DNA of 64,000 nucleotides from Actinomycetospora endophytica (GCF_021026375.1 NZ_JAJNDB010000003.1:496001-560000), one strand, 5' to 3'; shown: positions 17,373 through 27,135, counted from the first letter of the stretch. A program made the numbers and translations. Notes: generated by a model not told the origin, from the letters alone.

Positions 17373-19349
17373 ATGACCGAGACGGCCATTGCCGACCACG
17401 GGCTGATCGGCGACCTGCAGACCGCGGCGCTCGTCACCACCGACGGGTCGGTCGACTGGTTCTGCTGCCCGCGCTTCGACTCACCGAGCGTCTTCGGGGC
17501 GCTGCTCGACGACGAGCGGGGCGGCCACTTCCGGGTGCGACCGGTCGGCGAGCCCTACACGTCCCAGCAGATGTACCACCCCGACACCGCGATCCTGATC
17601 ACGCGGTTCATGACCGCGTCCGGGGTCTGCGAGGTGCACGACTTCATGCCGGTCGCCGGTCGCGAGGCCACCGACAACCACCGCCTGGCGCGGATGCTGC
17701 GATGCGTCCGGGGCCGGATGTCGCTGGAGTTCGACATCTACCCGCGGTTCGACTACGGCCGCCGCGAGCACGACACCCACCTGTCCGACGCCGGGGTCGT
17801 GTTCACCACCGACCAGATGTCCCTGACGGTGCACGTCGTCCGCGAGCCGGGCGACGAGCGGCTGGCGACCGCGCAGATCAGCGACGGACACGCGCGCGCG
17901 ACGCTGCCCCTGGTGGCCGGGCAGGTCCGCGGCGTCGTCCTCGAGTCCGCCGCCACGGGCCCGCCGCGCGAGATCCGGGTGTCCGAGTTCCAGCAGCTCT
18001 TCGACGACACCGTGGCGTTCTGGCGGTCCTGGCTGGCGCGCTCGACCTACACCGGCCGGTGGCGGGAGGTCCTCCAGCGCTCGGCGATCACCCTCAAGCT
18101 GATGACCTACGCGCCGACCGGCGGGCTGGTCGCCGCCCCGACCGCGGGCCTGCCCGAGCAGGTCGGCGGCGAACGGAACTGGGACTACCGCTACACCTGG
18201 GTGCGCGACGCCTCGTTCTCGGTCTACGCGCTGCTCGGGCTCGGCTTCATCGAGGAGGCGGCCGAGTTCTGCCTGTGGCTGCGGGACCGGGTCATCGAGC
18301 GGAGCGGCACCCCCGGCAACCCGCTCAACATCATGTACTCGGTCGACGGGACGGCCGACCTGCCCGAGGCGAACCTCGAGGGCTGGTCGGGCTACCGCGG
18401 GTCGCTGCCGATCCGGATCGGGAACGCGGCGGCCGAGCAGCTGCAGCTCGACATCTACGGCGAGGCGCTGGACAGCATCTTCTTCGCCGACGAGCGCGGC
18501 ATCGGGATCGGCCACATCGGCTGGACCGCGCTGTCCGGGCTGCTCGACTGGCTCGCCGAGAACTGGGACCAGCCCGACGACGGCATCTGGGAGAGCCGAG
18601 GCGGCCGGCAGGACTTCACCTACGGCCGCCTGATGTGCTGGGTCGCGTTCGACCGGGCGATCCGCCTGGCCACCTCACGCGCCCGGCCCGCCCCGCTCGA
18701 GCGCTGGATCGCCGCCCGCGACGCCATCTACGAACAGATCATGTCGCGGGGGTGGAACACCGAGAAGCAGGCGTTCGTCCAGCACTACGCCACCGACGTG
18801 CTGGACTCCGCGCTGCTGCGGATGGGGACGGTGGGCTTCCTGAGCCCGCACGACCCCCTGTGGCAGTCGACCCTGCGCGCGATGGACCGAGAGCTGGTCA
18901 CCGACGGCCTGGTCTTCCGCTACGACCCCAGCGCGTCGCCCGACGGGCTGCGGGGATCCGAGGGGACCTTCTCGCTCTGCTCGTTCACCTACGTCGACGC
19001 GCTGGCCCGGGCCGGCCGCCTCGACGACGCCCGGCTCGCCTTCGAGAAGATCCTGACCTACGCCAACCACGTCGGGCTGTTCTCCGAGGAGATCGCCCTG
19101 ACCGGCGAGCAGATCGGGAACTTCCCGCAGGCGTTCACCCACCTCTCGCTCATCGACGCCGCCGTGACGCTCGACGCCGCGCTCGACCGGCGCGGGACCG
19201 GGCCCCGGTGGGACCCCACGTCCATCCCGACGCCGGCCGTGCCCGCGCCACGGGCGGGCCGTGAGGGCACCCCGTCCCCCGAGCTGGCGGGCGCCGCTGC
19301 CGCAGGCAGCCGCACGTCCGACGGTCGCCAGGACGGCAGCCCGGCGTGA
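17373..19349 (+). CDS. Glycoside hydrolase family 15 (glucoamylase/trehalase-type)
   Basis: A 658-residue cytoplasmic enzyme (no signal peptide). The N-terminal beta-domain opens HGLIGDLQTAALV, and an (alpha/alpha)6 barrel contains NWDYRYTWVRDASF around one catalytic region and GLFSEEI near the other. Actinobacterial members with this layout often act as trehalases, but glucan hydrolysis is equally possible. The ATG at 17373 follows GGAGG. The C-terminal ~50 residues are low-complexity. Its TGA overlaps the GTG of cydA (GTGA), so it is probably translated together with cytochrome bd. Confidence 0.9.
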   Translation: MTETAIADHGLIGDLQTAALVTTDGSVDWFCCPRFDSPSVFGALLDDERGGHFRVRPVGEPYTSQQMYHPDTAILITRFMTASGVCEVHDFMPVAGREATDNHRLARMLRCVRGRMSLEFDIYPRFDYGRREHDTHLSDAGVVFTTDQMSLTVHVVREPGDERLATAQISDGHARATLPLVAGQVRGVVLESAATGPPREIRVSEFQQLFDDTVAFWRSWLARSTYTGRWREVLQRSAITLKLMTYAPTGGLVAAPTAGLPEQVGGERNWDYRYTWVRDASFSVYALLGLGFIEEAAEFCLWLRDRVIERSGTPGNPLNIMYSVDGTADLPEANLEGWSGYRGSLPIRIGNAAAEQLQLDIYGEALDSIFFADERGIGIGHIGWTALSGLLDWLAENWDQPDDGIWESRGGRQDFTYGRLMCWVAFDRAIRLATSRARPAPLERWIAARDAIYEQIMSRGWNTEKQAFVQHYATDVLDSALLRMGTVGFLSPHDPLWQSTLRAMDRELVTDGLVFRYDPSASPDGLRGSEGTFSLCSFTYVDALARAGRLDDARLAFEKILTYANHVGLFSEEIALTGEQIGNFPQAFTHLSLIDAAVTLDAALDRRGTGPRWDPTSIPTPAVPAPRAGREGTPSPELAGAAAAGSRTSDGRQDGSPA

Positions 19350-20758
19350 CCGCCGTGGAGCTGGCCCGGATCCAGTTCGCCACCACGTCGATCTACCACT
19401 TCCTCTTCGTCCCGCTCACCATCGGGCTGGCCCTGCTCACGGCCATGCTGCAGACGGCCTGGCACCGTGGCGGGCGCTCCGAGCACCTCACGCTGACCCG
19501 CTTCTTCGGCACCCTGCTGGTGATCAACATTGCCGTCGGGGTGGTCACCGGGCTGGTCCAGGAGTTCCAGTTCGGGATGAACTGGTCGCAGTACTCCCGC
19601 TTCGTCGGCGACGTGTTCGGGGCGCCGCTGGCGATGGAGGGACTGGTCGCGTTCTTCCTCGAGTCGACGTTCCTGGGGCTCTGGGTCTTCGGCTGGGGAC
19701 GTCTGTCGAAGCGGGTCCACCTCGCGACGATCTGGGCGGTGGCGGTCGGGTCGGCGCTCTCGGCCGCGTTCATCATGGCCGCCAACTCCTGGATGCAGCA
19801 CCCGGTCGGCTACCAGTTGGACCCGGCGACCGGGCACGCCCAGCTCACCTCGATCTGGGCCCTGCTCACCAACGGGGTCTTCCTGCGCGGCTACCTGCAC
19901 GTGCTCCTGGCGTCCGCGGTGACGGCCGCCGTCGTGATGCTCGGGATCTCGGCGTGGCACCTGCGGCGGGGCTCCAGCCCGGAGGCCTTCACCCGCTCGG
20001 CCCGCCTGGCGATCGGGGTCCTCGTCCCGGCCGCGATGCTCGCGCTGCTGGTCGGGAGCGAGCTCGGGGTGACCGAGGGCGAGTACCAACCGATGAAGAT
20101 CGCCGCCGCCGAGGCGCAGTGGACCACCTGTCAGCCGTGCTCCTTCTCGCTGTTCCAGGTGGGCGGCGGCAACCGCGACGAGACGCCCACGAAGGTCATC
20201 CAGGTCCCGCACCTGCTGTCGCTGCTGGCCACCAACTCCTGGAACGGGCAGGTCGTCGGGCTCAACGACGTCCAGGCGCAGTACCAGGCGCAGTACGGCC
20301 CGGGCGACTACATCCCGAACGTCTTCGTCCAGTACTGGTCGATGCGCGTCATGGCCTACCTCGGCGGGCTGCTCCTGCTGCTCGGCGTGTGGGCGTTCTG
20401 GCGCCGCCGTCGGCTCGTCGAGTCGCCGTGGCTGCTGCGCATCGCGATCTGGGCGATCCCGGTGCCGTTCGTGGTCAACACGGCCGGCTGGATGCTCACC
20501 GAGAACGGCAGGCAGCCGTGGATCGTCCAGGGGCTGCTGCTCACCCGGGACGCGGCCTCGCCCACCGTCGGGATCGGGACCATCGCCGCCAGCCTCGGGG
20601 TCTTCGTGCTGCTCTACGGCGCGCTGGCGGTCGTCGACTGGCTCCTCATGGCCCGCTTCGCCCGCAAGGAACTGGATCCGGTGGCCGACCTGGGTCCCGA
20701 CGACGGGGTGCCGTCCGGACCGACCGACGACCCGGCGGCGTTCCAGCCGACCTACTGA
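19346..20758 (+). CDS. cydA: Cytochrome bd ubiquinol/menaquinol oxidase subunit I
   Basis: CydA carries haems b558, b595 and d and oxidises quinol while reducing oxygen. The 470-residue protein has nine or so TMs, a haem-ligand His in YHFLFVPLTIG near residue 18, the conserved Glu region MEGLVAFFLES, GYLHVLL with a second haem-ligand His, and the quinol-site motif GWMLTENGRQPW. GTG 19346 overlaps the GH15 stop. CydB follows 12 nt later. Bd oxidases give high-affinity respiration under low oxygen and resist poisons such as NO and sulfide. Confidence 0.97.
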   Translation: MTAVELARIQFATTSIYHFLFVPLTIGLALLTAMLQTAWHRGGRSEHLTLTRFFGTLLVINIAVGVVTGLVQEFQFGMNWSQYSRFVGDVFGAPLAMEGLVAFFLESTFLGLWVFGWGRLSKRVHLATIWAVAVGSALSAAFIMAANSWMQHPVGYQLDPATGHAQLTSIWALLTNGVFLRGYLHVLLASAVTAAVVMLGISAWHLRRGSSPEAFTRSARLAIGVLVPAAMLALLVGSELGVTEGEYQPMKIAAAEAQWTTCQPCSFSLFQVGGGNRDETPTKVIQVPHLLSLLATNSWNGQVVGLNDVQAQYQAQYGPGDYIPNVFVQYWSMRVMAYLGGLLLLLGVWAFWRRRRLVESPWLLRIAIWAIPVPFVVNTAGWMLTENGRQPWIVQGLLLTRDAASPTVGIGTIAASLGVFVLLYGALAVVDWLLMARFARKELDPVADLGPDDGVPSGPTDDPAAFQPTY

Positions 20759-20770
20759 CGAGGAGCACCG

Positions 20771-21814
20771 ATGTCGCTGGCCACGCTCTGGTTCGTCGCC
20801 GTCGCCGTCCTCTGGACCGGGTTCTTCCTGCTCGAGGGCTTCGACTTCGGCGTCGGGATGCTGCACGGCGTCCTCGGGCGCGACGAGGCGGGCCGCCGGG
20901 ACGCCGTCGGCGCGATCGGTCCGCTCTGGGACGGCAACGAGGTCTGGCTGATCGTGGCCGTCGCCGGGATGTTCGCCGCGTTCCCCGGGTGGTACGCGAC
21001 GGTGCTCTCGGGCTTCTACCCGCTCATGCTCGTCACGCTCGTCGGGCTGATCCTGCGCGGGGTCTCGTTCGAGTTCCGCAGCCACGTGGCCGGTCCGCGG
21101 GGCCGCCGGGTCTGGGACGCGACGCTCACCGTCGGCAGCGCGGTGATCCCGTTCGTCCTCGGCGTCTCGCTGGGCGGGCTGCTGCACGGGGTGCCGGTCG
21201 ACGCCGCCGGGGAGTTCACCGGCAACATCGGCTCGCTGCTCAGCCCGTACGCGCTGCTCGTCGGGATCACCATGACCGCGCTCTGTCTGCTCCACGGTGC
21301 GGTGTTCCTCGACCTGCGCGCCCACGGCGAGGTGCGCGAGCGGGCCGTGCTCGCCGCCCGGGTGCTGGCGCCGGTCACCGGGGTGATCGTCCTGGGCTTC
21401 GCCGTCGCGACGCAGATCGTCTCCGGGCGCGGCGTCCTGATCTCGGTCCCGGAGCTGCTCGCGGTGCTCGCGGTCATCACCGCGGCCGTGCTGGTCCGGG
21501 AGCGACGCCTCGGCCTCGCCTTCGGGGCGACCTCCCTGACGATCGCCGCGGTCGTCGCGTCGATCTTCGGGGAGCTCTACCCGCGGGTCCTGGTGTCCAC
21601 GACGTCGCCGGCGAACGACCTCACCGTCGCCGGCACGGCCTCGTCGCCCTACGCGCTCGGGGTGATGACCGTCGTCGCCGGGGTGATGCTGCCGGTCGTC
21701 CTGGCCTACCAGGGGTGGACCTACCACGTCTTCCGGCGCCGCCTCGGCGTCGGGAACGGCGCGGAGCGCGACGGCACGACCGTGGCGGGCGCCGCCGGCG
21801 CCCCCGGCACCTGA
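20771..21814 (+). CDS. cydB: Cytochrome bd oxidase subunit II
   Basis: CydB is the haem-free partner of CydA. The 347-residue protein is hydrophobic with about eight or nine TMs, and begins with the usual LWFVAVAVLWTGFFLLEGFD region followed by GPLWDGNEVWL. GAGGAG precedes the ATG at 20771. It sits between cydA and the GAP-family gene in the same operon. cydDC is not adjacent but lies on the other strand of the same cluster. Confidence 0.96.
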   Translation: MSLATLWFVAVAVLWTGFFLLEGFDFGVGMLHGVLGRDEAGRRDAVGAIGPLWDGNEVWLIVAVAGMFAAFPGWYATVLSGFYPLMLVTLVGLILRGVSFEFRSHVAGPRGRRVWDATLTVGSAVIPFVLGVSLGGLLHGVPVDAAGEFTGNIGSLLSPYALLVGITMTALCLLHGAVFLDLRAHGEVRERAVLAARVLAPVTGVIVLGFAVATQIVSGRGVLISVPELLAVLAVITAAVLVRERRLGLAFGATSLTIAAVVASIFGELYPRVLVSTTSPANDLTVAGTASSPYALGVMTVVAGVMLPVVLAYQGWTYHVFRRRLGVGNGAERDGTTVAGAAGAPGT

Positions 21815-21831
21815 GAGCGGCAGGAGATCCG

Positions 21832-22482
21832 ATGCTGGGCGAAGCGGTACCCGCGGCGTTCGGAGCCGCGCTCTACCCGCCGGGGCTGCTGTTCGTGGCC
21901 TTCCTGCTGGTCAGTCCGCAGCCGCGCCGACGGGCCCTGATCTTCATCGCGGGCGCGGTCATCGCCTCCCTCGGCGTCGGTTTCGCGCTGGTGTTCATCC
22001 TCCAGGGCACCGGCGTCGAGCGCGGCCCGCACCGCACGGTGCCCGCGTGGGTCGACCTCGCCCTGGGCATCGTGCTGCTGGGTTCCGCGCTCTACGTCTG
22101 GTTCCGGCCGCCCCGCGGGCCGAAGGCGGCGAAGGAGCGCCGCGAGCTCGGGCTGCTCGGGCTGCTGGCCATCGGCCTGCTGATGTACTCGCCGTCGCCG
22201 CTGTACCTGGCGTCGCTGCACGCGATCGCCAAGGCCCACGAGAGCGTGCTGCTCACGATCCTCAGCGTGCTGCTCGTGGCGGCGATCTACATGCTCGTCA
22301 TCGAGATCCCGGTCATCGCCCACGCGATCTGGCCGGAGCAGACGATCCGCGTGGTCACGGCGGTCAACACCTGGCTCGGCCGGTACGGGCGCACGATCGT
22401 CGTGATCGCCGCCGGGGCATTCGGCATCTACCTGATCATCTCGGCGTCGGTGCACCTCATCGAGGGCCCGCCGCCGACCTGA
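21832..22482 (+). CDS. GAP-family (LysE-like) integral membrane protein
   Basis: A 216-residue membrane protein with about six TMs. It resembles the GAP/Sap group of actinobacterial proteins, a LysE-fold family; mycobacterial relatives have been tied to glycolipid transport. The region LLMYSPSPLYLASL is typical. AGGAGA precedes the ATG at 21832. It is 17 nt after cydB and so probably co-transcribed with cytochrome bd, but a functional link is not obvious. Substrate unknown. Confidence 0.8.
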   Translation: MLGEAVPAAFGAALYPPGLLFVAFLLVSPQPRRRALIFIAGAVIASLGVGFALVFILQGTGVERGPHRTVPAWVDLALGIVLLGSALYVWFRPPRGPKAAKERRELGLLGLLAIGLLMYSPSPLYLASLHAIAKAHESVLLTILSVLLVAAIYMLVIEIPVIAHAIWPEQTIRVVTAVNTWLGRYGRTIVVIAAGAFGIYLIISASVHLIEGPPPT

Positions 22483-22551
22483 TCCCGGATCTCCTCTCCG
22501 GGTGGGCTCACCGTCGGTCAGGGTCTCCGGAGCACGAACCGTTCTCGTCCG

Positions 22552-22572
22552 ACCGAGTCACCGTGACTCGGT
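22552..22572. repeat. 21-bp palindrome, copy 2; between convergent genes
   Basis: Ten-base arms ACCGAGTCAC and its complement around a single C. On the minus strand it is identical to the centre of the palindrome at 7565-7595, and the identity extends by two more bases (CA) on one side. It lies between the plus-strand gene ending at 22482 and the minus-strand gene ending at 22637, where a shared terminator would be expected. Confidence 0.7.
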
Positions 22573-22636
22573 TGCCGCACCGGCAACCGCATCGCCCGCT
22601 CCGGGGGCACCGGACCTGGCACCGCCGCCGCTGCGG

Positions 22637-23026
22637 TCAGACCGAGGCGCGTCGCGACGCGACGGCGCGGAGGAGACGCTCGACGACCACCCCGATGACC
22701 AGCCACAGGATCGCCGGGACCCCGAAGCCGACGAGGTTCTGCAGCGACTCGGTCGAGAAGTTGACGAGCTTGTCGATCCCGAGTGCGAGATAGCCCGCGA
22801 CACCCGCGAGGAAGTCGAGGAAGCCGCCCTGCGCGTCCTCGGTGAAGACCGCGATCACCAGGTGGACGACGAGGGCCAGCGCGAAGAGGACCGTCACGAG
22901 CTTGACGACCAGTCCGACGGCCACGAGCGGGCCACCGACCTCCGGCTCACGCTCCGCGGCGGCCTCCGGCTCGGTCGCGGTCTCGTCGTTCTCGGTCTCG
23001 TCCGCGACGTCGGTGCCCTCGGCCAT
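22637..23026 (-). CDS. Small membrane protein, acidic N-terminus
   Basis: Not recognised. The 129 residues start with a very acidic stretch (MAEGTDVADETENDE), followed by a hydrophobic segment (~40-65), a middle amphipathic part and a second hydrophobic segment (~105-125) ending with several arginines. It is convergent with the cydAB operon and divergent from the nuclease gene. ATG 23026 was chosen because the acidic tail follows; an ATG or GTG slightly upstream adds only a few residues. Confidence 0.65.
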   Translation of the reverse strand: MAEGTDVADETENDETATEPEAAAEREPEVGGPLVAVGLVVKLVTVLFALALVVHLVIAVFTEDAQGGFLDFLAGVAGYLALGIDKLVNFSTESLQNLVGFGVPAILWLVIGVVVERLLRAVASRRASV

Positions 23027-23235
23027 GCGGCGATCCTGACACACGGCGATCGCGGTGTTTCAGCGCGCCCGCACCGGGGCCCGACTCCTCAGCATCCACG
23101 CGCCGACGGGTCACCCTGTGCCTTCCTACCGCCTCCGAAAGCGTCGTCCTTAGACCGTTCGAGCTACGCATTCCGGCGCCCATAGCGCCTTGTGACTACA
23201 GTCGGCAGCAATCGGGACTCCGCATCCTATCGGGC

Positions 23236-24128
23236 ATGGGAGTACTCGGGGAGCAGTTCACCGTCGCGATCGGCACGGTGAGGATTCTGGGGAAGTCGCC
23301 GGACGGCGACTCCATCCGGTTCGTACCGGACGACATCGACACGCTGCGCGGACTGCCGAACGGCGACCGCATCGAACCGTCGGCGACGGACGGCAGCGTG
23401 CAGTTGCGCCTCGACGCCATCGACGCGCCGGAGACGCACTACGCCGGGCAGCACCAGCCGTTCGCGGCCGCCGCCCGCGACGAGCTGGTCGCCTTCGCCG
23501 GGTTCACCGGCGTCACCTACGGGCCCTCCGGCACGGTCACCGCCGCGGAACCGCTCGACCGCACGGCGCTCATCGCGGCCAAGCTCGTCGAGACCCACGG
23601 CCGCCCGGTCTGCTACCTGTTCACGAACCTGCGCGCGCTCGACCCGCCGCTGCCCTGGTCCGAGGGTCAGGTCGTCGACCTCGAGGACGCCCACGTCGCA
23701 CAGACCGTCAACGCCCACATGGTCCCCACCGGCCGCGCCTACACGACGGTCTACACCTCGACCCAGCCCGCGCTGCGTGACTGGTTCACCGACCTGGCCC
23801 GGACGTCGAACACCACCGCCCGGAACGTCTGGCCGACGACCACTCGCGCGGCTTCGACCTCGTCGACCGCGCCTCGATCGGCGAGCAGGGCGTGCTGATC
23901 CTGCCCAAGCTCTTCCGCCGCGCCACCGACCACCTCACCGCCCGCGGCCACGGCTTTGCCGGCAGCTTCCGGGAATGGCTCGAGACCGCCACCTCCGGCG
24001 AATTCAGCGAGAACGACGAGGTCGAGGTGAAGGGCCGGCGGGTCACGCTCGCCGACCTGATCCACGTGCAGGGCCCCCGGGTCGCCCTCGACGCGGATCT
24101 GCTCGACCTGGTCTTCGTCGAGAAGTGA
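23236..24128 (+). pseudogene. Thermonuclease-like (SNase) gene interrupted by a one-base frameshift
   Basis: The first ~199 codons read as a nuclease-like protein with a staphylococcal-nuclease style strand (RLDAIDAPETH near residue 60). At TGGCC around 23830-23834 the frame breaks. Past that point the coding potential moves to another frame (ADDHSRGFDLVDRAS, then LPKLFRRATDHL) and runs to the TGA at 24126-24128. Restoring one G (TGGGCC) would give one continuous protein of about 297 residues. This may be a real recent mutation or a sequencing error in a G run. The shorter frame as it stands ends at 23898 with an unrelated Ser/Arg-rich tail. Confidence 0.75.
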
Positions 24129-24198
24129 GAACACCGCCATTCCCGCCGCCCCGTTCCCGGGGCTCGGCATCCATCGCACCGAATCCGGAGGAACGACC

Positions 24199-24912
24199 AT
24201 GGCGAACAAGCGACTCAACGGCGTGTGGCGATCGGGCAGCGGGGAGGAGACCTGGTACACCGGGCTCTCGCTGGCCGACTTCGAGGTCAAGGGCAAGGAC
24301 CTGTTCGAGCGCGACATGCGCATGGTCAGCCTCGACACCAACGGCGGCATCTCCGCGGTCTGGCATCCCGGCAACGACGGCCAGGTCTGCTACATCGGCC
24401 TGAGCCGCGACGACTTCGTCCGCCACGACACCGAGTGCCTGAACGAGGGCATGCGACTGGTCAGTCTGCGCGTGGCCGGCGGGCGGCACGACGCGGTCTG
24501 GCGCACCGGCACCGGCCGTCAGGAGATCCGCTGGACGCCGAGCATCGACGACCTCTTCGTCACCGACAAGCAGCACTTCAACGAGGGGATGCGGCTGCAG
24601 ACTCTCCAGCAGGACTTCGACAAGGGCCTCTACTACGGGGTCTGGCGCTCCGACCTGGGAACCGGGGCCCAGTGGGTGCGGCGCGGCATCCCCAGCAACG
24701 CCGAGTTCAAGAACGAGGACAGCCGCCAGAGCGCTGCCGGGCTGCGACTGTGCGAGATCACCTCGCTCAAGGGCCTGACCGGGATCTGGCGCAGCGGTAC
24801 CGACGCCGCCGCCTGGGCCCTCGAGGAGACCTTCGCCGACTTCTCCACCCTCGAGGGGCAGCACGTCGACGCCGGCCTGCGGATGGTCAACCTGTCCGTC
24901 GGGTTCGTCTAG
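24199..24912 (+). CDS. Five-fold tandem repeat protein (bacterial tandem repeat domain type)
   Basis: The 237-residue protein consists almost wholly of five repeats of about 45 residues. Each begins with a GVWRSG-like strand (GVWRSG, AVWHPG, AVWRTG, GVWRSD, GIWRSG), and each ends with a GMRLVSL-like strand (DMRMVSL, GMRLVSL, GMRLQTL, GLRLCEI, GLRMVNL). The pattern resembles the Pfam bacterial tandem repeat domain 1 family and suggests a beta-rich, possibly propeller-like fold. There is no signal peptide and no catalytic motif. It follows the nuclease gene by 70 nt on the same strand. Function unknown. Confidence 0.8.
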   Translation: MANKRLNGVWRSGSGEETWYTGLSLADFEVKGKDLFERDMRMVSLDTNGGISAVWHPGNDGQVCYIGLSRDDFVRHDTECLNEGMRLVSLRVAGGRHDAVWRTGTGRQEIRWTPSIDDLFVTDKQHFNEGMRLQTLQQDFDKGLYYGVWRSDLGTGAQWVRRGIPSNAEFKNEDSRQSAAGLRLCEITSLKGLTGIWRSGTDAAAWALEETFADFSTLEGQHVDAGLRMVNLSVGFV

Positions 24913-24985
24913 GGCCCGCCGCGGTGATGACGGCGCGGGTCGCCGGGCCGTCATCGCCGCGCCGTCACCTCCGGGCCGCCGGCGA

Positions 24986-25162
24986 CTACCGACGGCTCTG
25001 GAAGACGACCTCGCCGACGACGACCGCGATGGCCACGGTCGCCTCGAGCAGGAGCGCGACCACGTCCGGGACGACGATGCGGCCCAGCGCGACACCGGCC
25101 ACGAGCGCGGCGAGCAACGCCGCGGCGACGGCCGGCGCGAGGTATCCGCTGAACCGGGACAC
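24986..25162 (-). CDS. Possible small membrane protein (58 residues)
   Basis: An unrecognised short reading frame beginning at a GTG (25162) and encoding two hydrophobic stretches separated by a short turn (GYLAPAVAAALLAALV and VVALLLEATVAIAVVV). No strong ribosome site is visible, and longer upstream starts are possible. It is divergent from ctaD, with 217 bp between them. Confidence 0.45.
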   Translation of the reverse strand: MSRFSGYLAPAVAAALLAALVAGVALGRIVVPDVVALLLEATVAIAVVVGEVVFQSRR

Positions 25163-25379
25163 CCTGCGAGCGTGGCCCCCGGGACCGGAGATCACGAGAA
25201 TCGTGACCTCTCCGTGACCTGGCCGGGATCCTCCACCGCGGCAGTGGGGCGCGGCCGCCCCGACGCTTGTCACGGCTACCGGACCCGGTGCACTGTGGCT
25301 CACGCCACTCCCGCTGACGCCGGGCTCGATTCCGACGAGCGGCAGCGCGGAAGACATCGGTGACGAAGAAGGTGACACG

Positions 25380-27125
25380 GTGGCGACCATCGCGCCCGAG
25401 CCGATCGTGACCCGGCCCTATCCGGCCCGCGTCTCGAAGCGTGGCACGCGATTCGCGCACATGCTGCGCACGACCGACCCGAAGGACATCGCGATCCTCT
25501 ACCTGGTCACGTCGTTCGCGTTCTTCCTCATCGGCGGGCTGATGGCGCTGCTCATGCGCGCCGAGCTCGCCCAGCCGGGCCTGCAGATCCTCTCGGTCGA
25601 GCAGTACAACCAGCTCTTCACCATGCACGGCACGATCATGCTGCTGCTGTACGCGACGCCGATCCTGTTCGGCTTCGCGAACTACATCGTGCCGCTGCAG
25701 ATCGGCGCCCCCGACGTCGCGTTCCCGCGGCTCAACGCCTTCTCCTACTGGCTGTTCCTGTTCGGCGGGATCATCGTGATCTCCGGGTTCTTCACCCCGG
25801 GCGGCGCCGCCTCGGCGGGATGGTTCGCCTACACCCCGCTCTCGGACATCACCTTCTCCCCCGGCATCGGACTCGATCTCTGGGACGTCGGACTCGTCGT
25901 CTCGGGGCTCGGGACCATCCTGGGTGGCGTCAACTTCACCACCACGATCATCTGCATGCGCGCCCCGGGCATGACGATGTTCCGGATGCCGATCTTCACC
26001 TGGAACATCCTCGTGACCGCCATCCTGATCCTGCTCGCGTTCCCGATCCTGACCTCGGCGCTGCTCGCCCTGGAGGCCGACCGCCACCTCGGGGCGCACA
26101 TCTTCGACCCGGCCAACGGCGGGACGATCCTCTGGCAGCACCTGTTCTGGTTCTTCGGACACCCCGAGGTCTACATCGTCGCGCTGCCCTTCTTCGGCAT
26201 CGTCACCGAGATCTTCCCGGTCTTCAGCCGGAAACCGCTGTTCGGCTACCGGACCCTGATCTACGCGACGCTGTCGATCGGCGCGCTGTCGGTCGCGGTG
26301 TGGGCGCACCACATGTACGCCACCGGCGCCGTACTGCTGCCGTTCTTCTCCTTCACCACCTTCCTGATCGCCGTCCCGACCGGCATCAAGTTCTTCAACT
26401 GGATCGGCACCATGTGGAAGGGGCAGCTGACCTTCGAGACGCCGATGCTGTTCTCGGTCGGCTTCCTGGTGACGTTCCTGTTCGGTGGCCTGACCGGTGT
26501 CCTGCTGGCCGCGCCGCCGCTGGACTTCCAGGTGTCCGACTCGTACTTCGTGGTCGCCCACTTCCACTACGTCCTGTTCGGGACGATCGTGTTCGCGACC
26601 TACGCCGGCATCTACTTCTGGTTCCCGAAGATGACCGGCCGGATGATGAACGAGCGCCTAGGCAAGTACCACTTCTGGACGACGTTCATCGGGTTCCACA
26701 CGACCTTCCTGGTGCAGCACTGGCTGGGCAACGAGGGCATGCCGCGCCGCTATGCGGACTACCTGCCCACCGACGGGTTCACGCTGCTCAACACGATCTC
26801 CTCGATCGGCGCGTTCATCCTCGGTGCCTCGACGCTGCCGTTCATCTGGAACGTCTTCGCCAGCTACCGCTACGGGCGCCCGGTGACCGTCGACGACCCC
26901 TGGGGGCACGGCAATTCGCTGGAATGGGCCACGTCCTGCCCACCGCCGCGGCACAACTTCACCGAGCTGCCGCGAATCCGCTCCGAGCGCCCCGCCTTCG
27001 AGCTGCACTACCCCCACATGGTCCAGCGCATCCGGCTGGAGGGGCACATCGGCGCGGGCGCCCACCCCGCCGTCGAGGCCTCGGGCGGGACGGCGACGAC
27101 CGGTACCGACCTCCAGGAGCGCTGA
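25380..27125 (+). CDS. ctaD: Cytochrome c oxidase subunit I (aa3-type)
   Basis: The catalytic subunit of the proton-pumping aa3 oxidase, 581 residues and 12 TMs. Haem a ligand in FTMHGTIM, CuB/Tyr motif GHPEVY, CuB pair in AHHMYATG, and the haem pair in AHFHYVLFG are all present. GTG 25380 follows a GAAGAAGGTGA stretch. No other oxidase subunit (ctaC, ctaE) lies next to it, which is normal for actinobacteria where ctaD stands alone. Together with cydAB the window therefore encodes parts of both terminal branches. Confidence 0.97.
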   Translation: MATIAPEPIVTRPYPARVSKRGTRFAHMLRTTDPKDIAILYLVTSFAFFLIGGLMALLMRAELAQPGLQILSVEQYNQLFTMHGTIMLLLYATPILFGFANYIVPLQIGAPDVAFPRLNAFSYWLFLFGGIIVISGFFTPGGAASAGWFAYTPLSDITFSPGIGLDLWDVGLVVSGLGTILGGVNFTTTIICMRAPGMTMFRMPIFTWNILVTAILILLAFPILTSALLALEADRHLGAHIFDPANGGTILWQHLFWFFGHPEVYIVALPFFGIVTEIFPVFSRKPLFGYRTLIYATLSIGALSVAVWAHHMYATGAVLLPFFSFTTFLIAVPTGIKFFNWIGTMWKGQLTFETPMLFSVGFLVTFLFGGLTGVLLAAPPLDFQVSDSYFVVAHFHYVLFGTIVFATYAGIYFWFPKMTGRMMNERLGKYHFWTTFIGFHTTFLVQHWLGNEGMPRRYADYLPTDGFTLLNTISSIGAFILGASTLPFIWNVFASYRYGRPVTVDDPWGHGNSLEWATSCPPPRHNFTELPRIRSERPAFELHYPHMVQRIRLEGHIGAGAHPAVEASGGTATTGTDLQER

Positions 27126-27135
27126 TCGCGGCGCC

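Noticed and set aside
19058-21727. An 889-codon minus-strand open frame opposite cydAB
   Set aside because: Low-complexity charged sequence with no recognisable domain, antisense to clearly real cytochrome genes.
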